Notes under the pieces: model-generated
Seen by the model: the letters and a program-made list of their open reading frames with translations, nothing else
Told to the model about the DNA's origin: nothing
Database searches by the model: none
Translations under genes and position numbers: made by a program
In this document: positions 6,688 through 16,200 of the stretch, one piece after another
Numbering within the stretch: position 1 is the first letter of the stretch
Layout of the letters: each line of letters begins with the position of its first letter
From: Algoriphagus sp. AK58
Lineage (GTDB): Bacteria > Bacteroidota > Bacteroidia > Cytophagales > Cyclobacteriaceae
Reading direction: 5' to 3'
Length of the DNA stretch: 64,000 bases
NCBI RefSeq assembly: GCF_014324365.1
Contig: NZ_QEIG01000005.1
Span: 186,001-250,000, forward strand

Positions 6688-9600
6688 ATGCTCAAACCTT
6701 TTTCCCATTCTGTTTTGAAAGGAACCTATGTGCTGGCCTTGTCGGGACTCCTGTTGGCCTGTAAAAAAGAAGAACCTGTTGATTTAAGAATTACTACACT
6801 AGCCAAAGAAGAAATCACTGTTCAGGCGGAAGCCGCAAGAAATTCTGTCACCCCGGTTTTGGCCGAAGGCTTAAAATTAGAGGTATGGGGGGTGGATTCT
6901 TTGGTAAAAGACCCTATAGCGATTCATGTGGCCGATGATGGGTCCATTTATTATTCACGATCACCCCGTAGACACAATTCCGAATTTGACATCAGAGGGC
7001 ATCAAGCTTGGGAAATTCGCTCGATTGCCTTGCAGTCTATTGAGGATAAACGCAATTTTTTGAGAACAGAACTTTCACCGGAAAGATCATCTGAAAACAC
7101 CTGGCTGAAAGACCTGAATGGAGATGGGTCCCATGATTGGAGGGACCTGACTGTGGAGCGAAATGAAATCTACCAGTTGAAGGATACGGATGGAGATGGT
7201 TTGGCAGATTGGGGGCAAATGCAGGTCAATGATTTTTATGATGAAGTCACTGATGCTGCCGGTGGCGTGATGAAAACAGATGACGCTCTCTATGTCGCAG
7301 TGGGGCCTGATATGTGGAGACTGATGGACAAAAACGGGGATGGTATCATGGATGAGAAAAAGTCCCTTTCTCATGGCTATGGGATTCATATTGGCTTTGG
7401 TTCTCATGGGATGTCAGGCGTGGAAATGGGACCTGACGGTCGGATTTACTGGGGCATAGGTGATATTGGATTTAATGGAAAAGGGGATGACGGAACAGAA
7501 TACAAGTATCCCAACAGAGGAGTGATTGCCCGATCCAATCCCGATGGGAGTGATTTTGAAATTTTTGCTATGGGCGTGAGAAATACGCATGAGTTTGTTT
7601 TTGATCAATATACCAATCTGATTTCCGTGGATAATGATGGGGACCATGCAGGAGAAAAAGAGAGATTGGTTTATCTGACCCGTGGCTCAGATTCCGGCTG
7701 GAGAATCAACTGGCAGTTTGGAAAATACCGTGATCCGGATAACAATACCTATAAGGTATGGATGGACGAAAAGCTCTTCTTGCCCAGATGGGATGGTCAG
7801 GCTGCTTTTATCACTCCACCCATACAAAACTACGTGAGCGGTCCCACAGGCATGCTGTTCAATCCGGGAGCGGGCTTGGGCGAGCGATGGAAAAATCACT
7901 TTTTCGTCGTCGAATTTGTCGGTAGTGCGGCAAGTTCTGGATTGCACGCTTTTCAGCTTCAACCCAAGGGTGCATCCTTTGAACTGACCAAAACAGAGAA
8001 AATCATAGGTGGATTTCTTCCTACCGGAATTGATTTTGGGCCAGATGGAGCCATGTATATGGGAGACTGGGTGCTTGGTTGGAATGATAAAAATTATGGA
8101 AGGATCTGGAAGTTGACCGATGAGACCGCCAAAGGTTGGGCTCTTCAGAAACAAACGGAAGCAGAGATCAAGGCAGATTATAAGAAACTTTCTGAGAATG
8201 AGCTGAAAACAAAGCTGTACTTTGAAGACTTGAGAATCAGAAGGAAAGCTCAGTTTGAACTTGTAAAGCGAGGGAAAAAAGGAGCTGAAATATTCAATCA
8301 GGTAATCCAAGACAAAAGCAATCAACTGGCGAGAGTGCATGGAATTTTGGGATTGAGTCAGTTGGGCCGGTTAGACGATATGAGTTTTGCTGAACCCCTG
8401 GTGAGCTTGCTCAATGATGCCGATCCTGAAATTCGTGCCCAAGCTGCCAAGTGGCTTGGGGATATCCGCTATCCTAAAGCTGGCAAAGAGTTGATTGCCA
8501 ACTTGACCCATGAAAATGCGAGGGTACGTTTTTTCAGTGCGGAAGCTTTAGGACGGACCAAAAATGCGGAAGCCATTCAGCCGTTGATTTCTCTTTTAGA
8601 GTCAAATAATGACGAAGATGCTTATCTAAGACACGCCGCTTCCTATGCACTTTCGCAGATTGGAAAAGTAGATCCTTTGGCGGCTTTGTCCAGCCACCCC
8701 TCCAAAGCAGTTCGAATGGGGGCTGTTTTAGCTTTGCGAAGATTGGAATCTCCAGAATTGGCCAGATTCCTCAATGACTCCGACGAGTTCATAGTGACTG
8801 AAGCTGCCCGAGCCATTCATGATGATTTTTCGGTAGAAGCCGCATTGCCTGCCTTGGGAGCCATTCTTACCACTACACCTTTTCAGAATGAACCTTTGAT
8901 TCGAAGGGCAATCAGTGCTAATCAGCGAGTGGGTAATGAGGAGAACTTAAACCAATTGATCTCTTATTTAGGTAAAGCTGGAATTTCTGAGGTGCTGAAA
9001 AGTGAAACGATCGCAGCACTGGGTACTTGGGCCAAACCTTCCTTGGTGGATAGGGTAGACGGAAGGTATCGAGGTGAAGTGACCAGAGATCCTAGTCTGA
9101 TCAGGGACAAGGTGAGGCCAATCCTGATTTCTCAGACCTCTGCCAAGGAAGAAGGTATCCGTGTGGAATCTATCAAAGCCATTGGAAAGCTAGGGATCAC
9201 TGATGCCTCGGAATTACTATTGACTAAGTTAAAATCGGACCCTTCGGAATTGGTGAAGGTGCAAGCTCTCAACTCTTTGGTCGCTATGAATGCATCCAAT
9301 CTTGGTGAAGCCATTTCCTATGCAATGACAGACAATAAAGAGTCTGTGCGGGTAGCTGGACTTGGATTGTTGGCTCAGACCTCCCTACCCAAAGACCAGA
9401 AGGTCACTCTTTTGACAGATATTATTGAGAAGCGAACCCTTCCCGAGAGACAGACTGCTCTTTTGACCTTAGGAGGATTGGAAGGAAGTAAGGATCTGCC
9501 CGTTTGGAATAAAATTCTTCAGGATTTTGATCAAGGGAAATTGCCTGAGGGTACTTGGGTAGAGTTAGAAGAAGCCTTGGTGGCCACCTCTTCTCCCGGG

Positions 9601-10101
9601 TTGAAGTCTCAGTTTGATGCACTTTTGGAAAAAAAGGCAGGTGGAGAATATTGGAAAAAATTTGTGGGGGCATTGGCGGAAGGAAGTGGCAGAAGGGGTC
9701 GAACCATCTTTTTTGAAAACCAAACGGCCCAATGTATTCGATGCCATTCCTATGATGACATGGGAGGAAATGCAGGTCCACCTTTAGATTCTATTGGCAG
9801 GATATTGTCCAAAGAAGAGCTATTGATTGCATTGGTAGATCCAAGCAAGCGCTTGGCCCCAGGCTATGGATTTATCTCTATCGAACTGAATTCAGGTGAA
9901 AAAGTAACGGGGACCATGATGGGCGAGAAAAAGGATTCCATGAGTGTAAAGGTGGGGAACGAAACCAAAGAAATCTTGAAAAAAGACATAAAATCCTCCC
10001 AAATGGCAGCCTCCAGTATGCCTCCAATGGGTGAACAATTGAGCAAAAGGGAAATTCGTGACCTGGTGACCTATCTTTCTAATTTGAGGCGTTCGGAATG
10101 A
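6688..10101 (+). CDS. PVC-type haem-binding CxxCH lipoprotein with beta-propeller dehydrogenase domain and HEAT repeats
   Basis: A 1137-residue envelope protein. It starts with a lipoprotein signal (LALSGLLLAC, lipid-modified Cys25). Residues about 60-500 form a membrane-bound-dehydrogenase-type beta-propeller, recognisable from PDGRIYWGIGDIGFNG, MGVRNTHEFVFD and DFGPDGAMYMGDW, and contain calcium-loop-like stretches (DTDGDGLADWG, DKNGDGIMDE). Residues about 510-950 are HEAT-like helical repeats. The C-terminal about 170 residues are a c-type cytochrome with the haem motif CIRCH (C1016-H1020) and a likely Met axial ligand in SSMPPMGEQ (M1111 or M1114). Relatives are abundant in Planctomycetes, Verrucomicrobia and Cytophagales; proposed roles are oxidation of sugars or polysaccharide parts, substrate unknown. 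The stop overlaps the next gene by four bases. Confidence 0.9.
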   Translation: MLKPFSHSVLKGTYVLALSGLLLACKKEEPVDLRITTLAKEEITVQAEAARNSVTPVLAEGLKLEVWGVDSLVKDPIAIHVADDGSIYYSRSPRRHNSEFDIRGHQAWEIRSIALQSIEDKRNFLRTELSPERSSENTWLKDLNGDGSHDWRDLTVERNEIYQLKDTDGDGLADWGQMQVNDFYDEVTDAAGGVMKTDDALYVAVGPDMWRLMDKNGDGIMDEKKSLSHGYGIHIGFGSHGMSGVEMGPDGRIYWGIGDIGFNGKGDDGTEYKYPNRGVIARSNPDGSDFEIFAMGVRNTHEFVFDQYTNLISVDNDGDHAGEKERLVYLTRGSDSGWRINWQFGKYRDPDNNTYKVWMDEKLFLPRWDGQAAFITPPIQNYVSGPTGMLFNPGAGLGERWKNHFFVVEFVGSAASSGLHAFQLQPKGASFELTKTEKIIGGFLPTGIDFGPDGAMYMGDWVLGWNDKNYGRIWKLTDETAKGWALQKQTEAEIKADYKKLSENELKTKLYFEDLRIRRKAQFELVKRGKKGAEIFNQVIQDKSNQLARVHGILGLSQLGRLDDMSFAEPLVSLLNDADPEIRAQAAKWLGDIRYPKAGKELIANLTHENARVRFFSAEALGRTKNAEAIQPLISLLESNNDEDAYLRHAASYALSQIGKVDPLAALSSHPSKAVRMGAVLALRRLESPELARFLNDSDEFIVTEAARAIHDDFSVEAALPALGAILTTTPFQNEPLIRRAISANQRVGNEENLNQLISYLGKAGISEVLKSETIAALGTWAKPSLVDRVDGRYRGEVTRDPSLIRDKVRPILISQTSAKEEGIRVESIKAIGKLGITDASELLLTKLKSDPSELVKVQALNSLVAMNASNLGEAISYAMTDNKESVRVAGLGLLAQTSLPKDQKVTLLTDIIEKRTLPERQTALLTLGGLEGSKDLPVWNKILQDFDQGKLPEGTWVELEEALVATSSPGLKSQFDALLEKKAGGEYWKKFVGALAEGSGRRGRTIFFENQTAQCIRCHSYDDMGGNAGPPLDSIGRILSKEELLIALVDPSKRLAPGYGFISIELNSGEKVTGTMMGEKKDSMSVKVGNETKEILKKDIKSSQMAASSMPPMGEQLSKREIRDLVTYLSNLRRSE

Positions 10102-10952
10102 AAAAGTTATTGATTGTTTCTTTTGGGATTATCCTCTTTATTCTGCTTTCTCTGCCATGGGTATTGATCCTCGTGGGAAGAAACAAGCTGCATGACCTGG
10201 ATATTCCTAAAAAGGAGCAGTTGATTTCTGATTCGCCTTCAAAAAAGATTTTGGCAATATTTCCTCACCCCGATGATGAGGTCACAGTAGCGGGTACGCT
10301 GATGAAACTGAAGAAAGACGGACACGTAGTTGCTTTAGCGTGCCTGACTCGGGGTGAAAAGGGTAATTCTTCGGGAATTGAGAATGAATTGGAATTAGCT
10401 AAGCTAAGGACTGGAGAAATGCAGCGAAGTGCAGAATTGATAGGTGTGGATCAGTTGATTCAAAAAGATTATCCGGACAGTGGCTTGGAAGATTTGGGAA
10501 TGGACAGTCTCAAAAAGATTGTTTACCAGTTGATTTTAGAGGTGGACCCAGATGTGCTGATTTCCTATGATTCAAAAGTTGGCTTGTATGGTCATCCTGA
10601 TCACCGCCTTACAGGGAAGGCGGTGGAAAAAATATTTCTAAAGCATAAAGGAGAAGAGGCTTTTCAGCCCCAACGCTTGTTTCAAGTCACCCTTTGTAAA
10701 AAGCAAGTGGATGTTGCGATGAAACTTTCGTCCGGGTTTCAAAGGAATTATCCGGAAAACCCTGAGATGGGGCTTCCGGATCCGGATTTTTCGGTTGCAA
10801 CTCAACCTTACTTCCCAAAAATTCTTCAAGTCATGCAGGCTCACGAAACTCAGCAGCAAGTGCTAAAGGACCTAATGCCTTTTCATGACAAGGTTCCTGC
10901 TTGGATTTATTCCAGAGTATTTGACCGGGAATATTTCAGAGAAGTTAAATGA
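10098..10952 (+). CDS. PIG-L family deacetylase (LmbE-like), membrane-anchored
   Basis: A 284-residue zinc-dependent N-deacetylase of the PIG-L/LmbE family, whose members remove acetyl groups from N-acetylglucosamine-type substrates. An N-terminal membrane helix (residues about 4-27) is followed by the catalytic motif PHPDDE (H57, D59, D60, E61) and a second metal/catalytic motif GLYGHPDHR. The ATG overlaps the stop of the cytochrome lipoprotein as ATGA, so the two are translationally coupled, suggesting that both act at the envelope on the same amino-sugar-containing material; that link is an inference. A strong terminator follows, separating it from the converging trpS. Confidence 0.9.
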   Translation: MKKLLIVSFGIILFILLSLPWVLILVGRNKLHDLDIPKKEQLISDSPSKKILAIFPHPDDEVTVAGTLMKLKKDGHVVALACLTRGEKGNSSGIENELELAKLRTGEMQRSAELIGVDQLIQKDYPDSGLEDLGMDSLKKIVYQLILEVDPDVLISYDSKVGLYGHPDHRLTGKAVEKIFLKHKGEEAFQPQRLFQVTLCKKQVDVAMKLSSGFQRNYPENPEMGLPDPDFSVATQPYFPKILQVMQAHETQQQVLKDLMPFHDKVPAWIYSRVFDREYFREVK

Positions 10953-10954
10953 AG

Positions 10955-10985
10955 AAAAATGTCCGAGTTTGTTCGGACCTTTTTC
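10955..10985. terminator. Bidirectional terminator between the PIG-L gene and trpS
   Basis: GTCCGA/TCGGAC (10961-10966 with 10973-10978) has a six-base loop, flanked by an A-tract on the left and a T-tract on the right, so it can stop transcripts in both directions between these converging genes. Confidence 0.85.
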
Positions 10986-10986
10986 T

Positions 10987-11964
10987 TTAGCTGAAGCCAA
11001 GTTTTTTTCGAATCTGATTCAAAAGAGGAAGAGCAATTTTTCTAGCCTTTTCTTCTCCTTCGATCAATCTCTTTTCGATCTCCTCTGGATTTTCCATGAA
11101 AAAGTTGAAAAGCTCTCTTTCCTTGGCATACTTCACAAGTATCAAGTCTAGCAATTCTTTTTTGGCATGTCCGTATCCATAATTTCCACCCAAATATTTT
11201 GCTCTCAACTCCTGAATTTTTTCCGGGGATGCCAGCAGGCTGTAAAGTTTGAAAACGGTGCAGGTATCAGGATCTTTTGGATCTTCAAGAGCTGTGCTAT
11301 CCGTAATTATGGCATTGATATTTTTTTTCAGTTCTTTATCAGGCAGGAAGATGTCAATGATATTATTATAGGATTTACTCATTTTTTGCCCATCTGTTCC
11401 GGGCACGGTCATCACTTCTTCACTGATTCTGGCCTCAGGAAGGGTCAATAAATCTTCCTCCAGGATCCTGTTGAATGCAGTCGCGATGTCTCTGGTAATT
11501 TCCAGATGCTGCAATTGATCTTTTCCTACAGGCACCAAATTGGCTGAATAAAGCAAAATGTCTGAAGCCATCAGCACGGGATAAGTAAATAAGCCGGCAT
11601 TCACATCGGCCAATCGTGAAGATTTATCCTTAAAGCTGTGCGCATTTGCCAGCATCGGAAAAGGAGTAAAGCAGTTGAGATACCAAGTCAGTTCGGTGAC
11701 TTCTGGAATTCTGGACTGTCGGTAGAATACCGTTTTGCGGATATCAAGACCGAAGGCAAGCCAAGCCGCTGCCACCGCAAGAGTGTTTTCTTTTCGTATA
11801 CCTCCGTCCTTTTGTGTGGTCAGAGAGTGGAAGTCCGCAATAAAAATAAATGACTCTTCCTGACTGTTTTGTTCGATCAATTGGATAGCTGGTACGATCG
11901 CTCCCAAAATGTTTCCCAGATGGGGTCTTCCGGAACTTTGAATACCCGTTAATACTCTTGCCAT
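10987..11964 (-). CDS. trpS: Tryptophanyl-tRNA synthetase
   Basis: Class I aminoacyl-tRNA synthetase charging tRNA-Trp (325 residues, normal length). The HIGH-like signature appears as SSGRPHLGNILGA near the N-terminus and the KMSKS loop as DGQKMSKSYNN. Other family features are FIADFHSLTT, YPVLMASDILLY and VGKDQLQHLEITRDIA. It is a single gene facing the PIG-L gene, with the shared terminator just beyond its stop codon. No leader peptide or T-box is evident upstream. Confidence 0.97.
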   Translation of the reverse strand: MARVLTGIQSSGRPHLGNILGAIVPAIQLIEQNSQEESFIFIADFHSLTTQKDGGIRKENTLAVAAAWLAFGLDIRKTVFYRQSRIPEVTELTWYLNCFTPFPMLANAHSFKDKSSRLADVNAGLFTYPVLMASDILLYSANLVPVGKDQLQHLEITRDIATAFNRILEEDLLTLPEARISEEVMTVPGTDGQKMSKSYNNIIDIFLPDKELKKNINAIITDSTALEDPKDPDTCTVFKLYSLLASPEKIQELRAKYLGGNYGYGHAKKELLDLILVKYAKERELFNFFMENPEEIEKRLIEGEEKARKIALPLLNQIRKKLGFS

Positions 11965-12034
11965 TTGCTCAATTTTGGCGCAAATTAACTAAAACAGACT
12001 ATAATCATGGGGAAAATATGTGTTAATTGCAGGT

Positions 12035-13132
12035 ATGAATCGATTACTTTCTTCCCTTTTTTGCCTGTTACTATGCTTGACTTTGGGTTATCCTTCTGTT
12101 GCCCAGCAGGCAAAGGTTCCAAGTTTAGTTTGGAAGGTAAACCGAATAGATTTAGGTACTATCCTTGAGGAGCAAGGCTTACAGACTGCTGAATTTGAGT
12201 TTACCTACACTCAAGACTCTATTTTTCGCATTGACGAAGTAGTTGCGGAATGTGGTTGTACATCTTTTGATTACACCAAGGATACGTTAAAAATGGGAGA
12301 ATCAGGAAAGGTTATTCTCTCCCTTGATCCAACTTCAGCCGCAGGTTTTTTTTCCAAATTAGTTGTCGTTAAAGGAAATAATGGAAAAGTTCAGGATTCG
12401 CTTTACTTGGAAGGTATTGCTATTCCATATCCCACAAATTTGGAGAGGGCATATCCCATTAAAATGGGTAATCTTGGCTTCAGGCTCAGGAAAGTAAACA
12501 TGGGGGATGTATTTGATAACGTGCCCAAGGTAAAGTATGTCGAGTTTTTTAACTTTGGTGAGGAGGTGTTGACCAAAGAGGATTTTTTACCGGAATCATC
12601 GGCTTATATCCAATTGGAGCAGGTTCAGGATTTTGTCCGTTCACAAGAAAGAGGATTGCTTAAATTCACCTACGATTCCAAGCAAAAGGGGGATTTGGGT
12701 TATTTTGAGGAGGAGGTTTCGATAGGATGGAAAGGAACATCTGTATCGGGAATCAACTTGGAGGTGATGGCGGATTTATTCGAGTATTTCCCTCCAATTC
12801 CAAAAGACCAACTCAATGAAGTTCCACAACTGTATATTCAACAGAAAGAAGTAGACCTAAGGGAGATTAGTTCAAGGACAGTCGTAAGGAGATCAGTTAC
12901 CCTCTCTAATCCAGGGAGAAAGATGTTGGAGATCAGAAAAATCCAGGGGAATTGTGACTGTCTCACTATTGAGGCTCCAAAAACCACCTTGGCCCCCGGT
13001 GAGAGCATGGAGATCAAACTAATATTTGACCCAATAGGAAGAAGAGGCATAGATCAGCGGAATATTTACATTTTCAGTAATGATCCCGTAAATCCTGTTC
13101 AGCTGATTGTGTTGAAAAGTAGAATTGAATGA
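12035..13132 (+). CDS. Exported protein with two DUF1573 domains
   Basis: A 365-residue protein with a signal peptide (LLSSLFCLLLCLTLGYPSVAQ). The first DUF1573-type immunoglobulin-like domain carries AECGCTSFDYTKDTLKMG; the C-terminal one carries GNCDCLTIEAPKTTLAPGES and IYIFSNDPVNPVQ, the usual CGC/CDC-containing DUF1573 signatures. The family is common in Bacteroidota envelopes and has no fixed biochemical role. I chose the ATG at 12035 because it gives a normal signal peptide; an in-frame GTG at 12020 would add five residues. It is a stand-alone gene between trpS (divergent) and the large phosphatase-like gene. Confidence 0.8.
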   Translation: MNRLLSSLFCLLLCLTLGYPSVAQQAKVPSLVWKVNRIDLGTILEEQGLQTAEFEFTYTQDSIFRIDEVVAECGCTSFDYTKDTLKMGESGKVILSLDPTSAAGFFSKLVVVKGNNGKVQDSLYLEGIAIPYPTNLERAYPIKMGNLGFRLRKVNMGDVFDNVPKVKYVEFFNFGEEVLTKEDFLPESSAYIQLEQVQDFVRSQERGLLKFTYDSKQKGDLGYFEEEVSIGWKGTSVSGINLEVMADLFEYFPPIPKDQLNEVPQLYIQQKEVDLREISSRTVVRRSVTLSNPGRKMLEIRKIQGNCDCLTIEAPKTTLAPGESMEIKLIFDPIGRRGIDQRNIYIFSNDPVNPVQLIVLKSRIE

Positions 13133-13262
13133 TAATTGAGTGTTGTTGGATTTATTCCTAATCACCCGTATTGATCAAACAAAATCTGGTCTTAACCAGG
13201 AATAACCCAAAGGGTGTACTATTAGGCTTCCTGAGATTTTTGAAAAAATCAATTGTTCACAA

Positions 13263-16200
13263 ATGAAGTGCTTGAAAAGACTTGTTTCAGTAACCATTTT
13301 TTGGATCGCCTTTAGCCTTTCTGCTTTTTCGCAATCCAATTTTAGGATTTTCCCTTATCTCCAGGTTAATCAGCAAAAAGTGCAGATACGATGGTTCTCA
13401 GGGGAAAATTATACTTCCAGTCTGATTATCAAAGATAATACAGGCACTATTGTTTTTTCAGGACAGATTCCCGGCATGGAGGTTTCCGAACTTTATTATA
13501 CTCAAGCTGAAAAGAATCAAAGCATTCCGGGATTGGTTGCCCAAAGTTGGATTGGCCCTGAAAAATATTTCAAGTATGAAAAATCGGTGAGTCTTCAAGC
13601 AGGTAAAAATTACCAATACGCTGTCACCCTGAATGGCCAGACTTTCTCCTCTGAATTCAAAACCGCACCAAGTACCAGTGACTGGGAATCCATCCGATTT
13701 ATTGCCCTCTCAGATTCTGAAACCGAACCTCGTGGCCGTGTGACCAATCGAGCTTGGTATCCAGGAGTTCCTTTGATCCGACTTTTTCCGGTGCCATCTG
13801 CATGGAAAAATGCTTTCGGGACTACCACGGAGGAAGGTTTTGAACTTCCAAACTACATGCTGACGGAGCAGAAAGGATTTGCTGAAAATCTAAAAATCCT
13901 TAAGTCCAGAAATCCGGATTTTGTCCTCATGCCGGGAGATTTGGTTCAAGGTGGAGCCTATATGCCAGGTTGGGATGAGTTTTGGAGGCATACTTCCGGA
14001 GAATTTGATCAGGTTTTTGATAAGTTTCCAGTCATACCTGCTTTGGGTAATTGGGAAGCTTTTGGAGGGGTCAGTGGTGGATATGGATTCAATGAGCGGG
14101 GTACGTTCAATCCTGTTCTAGGAAGAAGTCGATTTCATCGTTTTTTTGAATTCTCCACAGATGATCCTGACCAAAAACACCGGCAGAGCTATTATAGGAC
14201 GGATTATGGACCGATCACTATTCTAACGTTGGACTCCTCCAATGGCACTCCTGATCAAAAAAGATCTGATTTTTCAGATTCCCAAAAAGTAAAAAACCAA
14301 GAATTGAATGAAATCGGTACCGATACGCAGGAAAACTATACTCAAGCCGAATACAATTCAGCAGGAGGGACAGACTTGTCCGGTTTTGGCCCAGGCAGTC
14401 CTCAATACGAATGGTTGGAGAAAAACCTTGAATTGGCTAAGAACGAAGGTCGACTGATTTTTGTGCAATTTCACCACATCCCTTACAGTTCGGGAGAAGG
14501 TGGGGTACCTATCAATCATGAATTGGCTACAGGTCAAGAAGGAATTCCAGTACGAATTTTAAATCCACTTTTTGAAAAATATGGGGTCATTGCTGTATTT
14601 GCCGGCCATGATGAACTATTTGAAAGAAGCTTTGTGGATGAAGATGGTGATGGTAAAGGGGTACACTATTATGACGTCGGAGTAGCAGGTGATGGGATGA
14701 GGGGTGTGAAAAGAAATTGGCTTTCCGCACCCTTGCAGACTTTGAATTATAATTCATTTTCCAAGTGGACTGCTGATCAAAAATCCGCTGAGGTATGGGA
14801 TAATTCCAGTACCAATCCTGTGCTTCTGGATGGAGGTAAGCACTATGGGCACCTGGAGGTGAATGTCAAAAAGGTACAGGACGGAGCTAAAACCTTTGCC
14901 CAGATTGATTTTGAGCCGGTATATGCTTTCCCAGTGATGAATTCTCAGTACCAGTTGCAGCGTATGGAGAGACGGGTCTACAATGATCCAGTCAGAATCC
15001 TAGTGGAACTGAAAACAAGTGAGCCTACTATAGCTCCGCAATTCAAAACCTCAATTCAAGTGGAATTGAATTCAGAAGGAAGGTATGAAACCAAACCTTC
15101 GGATTACCTGGTTAACTCAATTCAGCAGGATTGGATCTTCTCTTTTTCCAGGAGTCCACTTTTTACTTGTGTGGATTTGGGAGTGAAGGAAATTTCCGTT
15201 ACCGTAAAAAATTCACAGGCACAGGAATGGACCGGAAAGGTGACAGTCGAAGTTTTGGACAAAATTGCCCCAGATTTTGAAGCCACTGATGCCTTCTTGG
15301 CATTTGACAAGGTAATCGGAAAAGTAACTCTTACTCCGGAAAGCTTTTATATCCGAGAGGAATTCATTACCGAAAATTGCCTGAATAGTGGGGGAGTAAG
15401 TATTGATTTTGACAGAAAGGAATTGACCTGTTCGGATTTGACAGGCCAACCTATCCCAATCCTTATCACCGTAACTGATCGATCCGGAAACTCAACTTCC
15501 AAAATCCGTAGTGTTAACCTTAATCCCATTGAATCCAAAAAAATCTCCATTACTCCCTCCGGAACTCATCAGGGCAAGGTGGGAGATATCTTGGAAATTA
15601 AGCTGGGAGAGGAGTTTTCCTATGCGGTAGATGCCTGGCTAAGGAATGGTCAGGTCATAGAAGGTCAAAAAGGAAAGACCATTCAAGTGACCCAAACTGG
15701 TACCTACTATGCGAGAGTAATTCCTTTAGGAGGATGTGTGGTAGAATCTCAAAGGCTGGAGGTATCCTTTGTAGACAATCCCTATGGGCCTTTGAGGTCT
15801 CTTGTGGATCTTAATCTAAATTCTTCTGGCAAAGCGACACTTACTCCTTCGTCTCTATTCGTGACATGGCCTCTTTCTGATCCTACTTTGACTCTTACGC
15901 TTAGTCAGTCGGAATATACCTGCCAGGATATTGGCGAGAAGGAAGTGACTGTCACGATCAAAAATCAAACAGGTCAGACTTGGACAGAAAAGACAAGGGT
16001 GAAAATCCAGGATAAGGAAGCACCTGTTTTGGTAACGAAAACACCTTCTTTGAATTTTGATAAGGCGATTGGGGTCTTGGAACTTAATGCAGAAGATTTT
16101 GTCGATTCTGCTTCTGACAATTGCGGGGTAAAGTCTATTTCTCTCAGTAAAACGAGAATCACTTGCAGTGATTTGGGGCAACCTATAGAACTTCTTGTTT

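Noticed and set aside
7687..8340. Minus-strand open frame of 217 codons within the haem lipoprotein gene
   Set aside because: It is antisense to a well-supported protein domain, rich in Phe, Ser and Cys without a recognisable family, and matches the pattern of a reverse-strand shadow.
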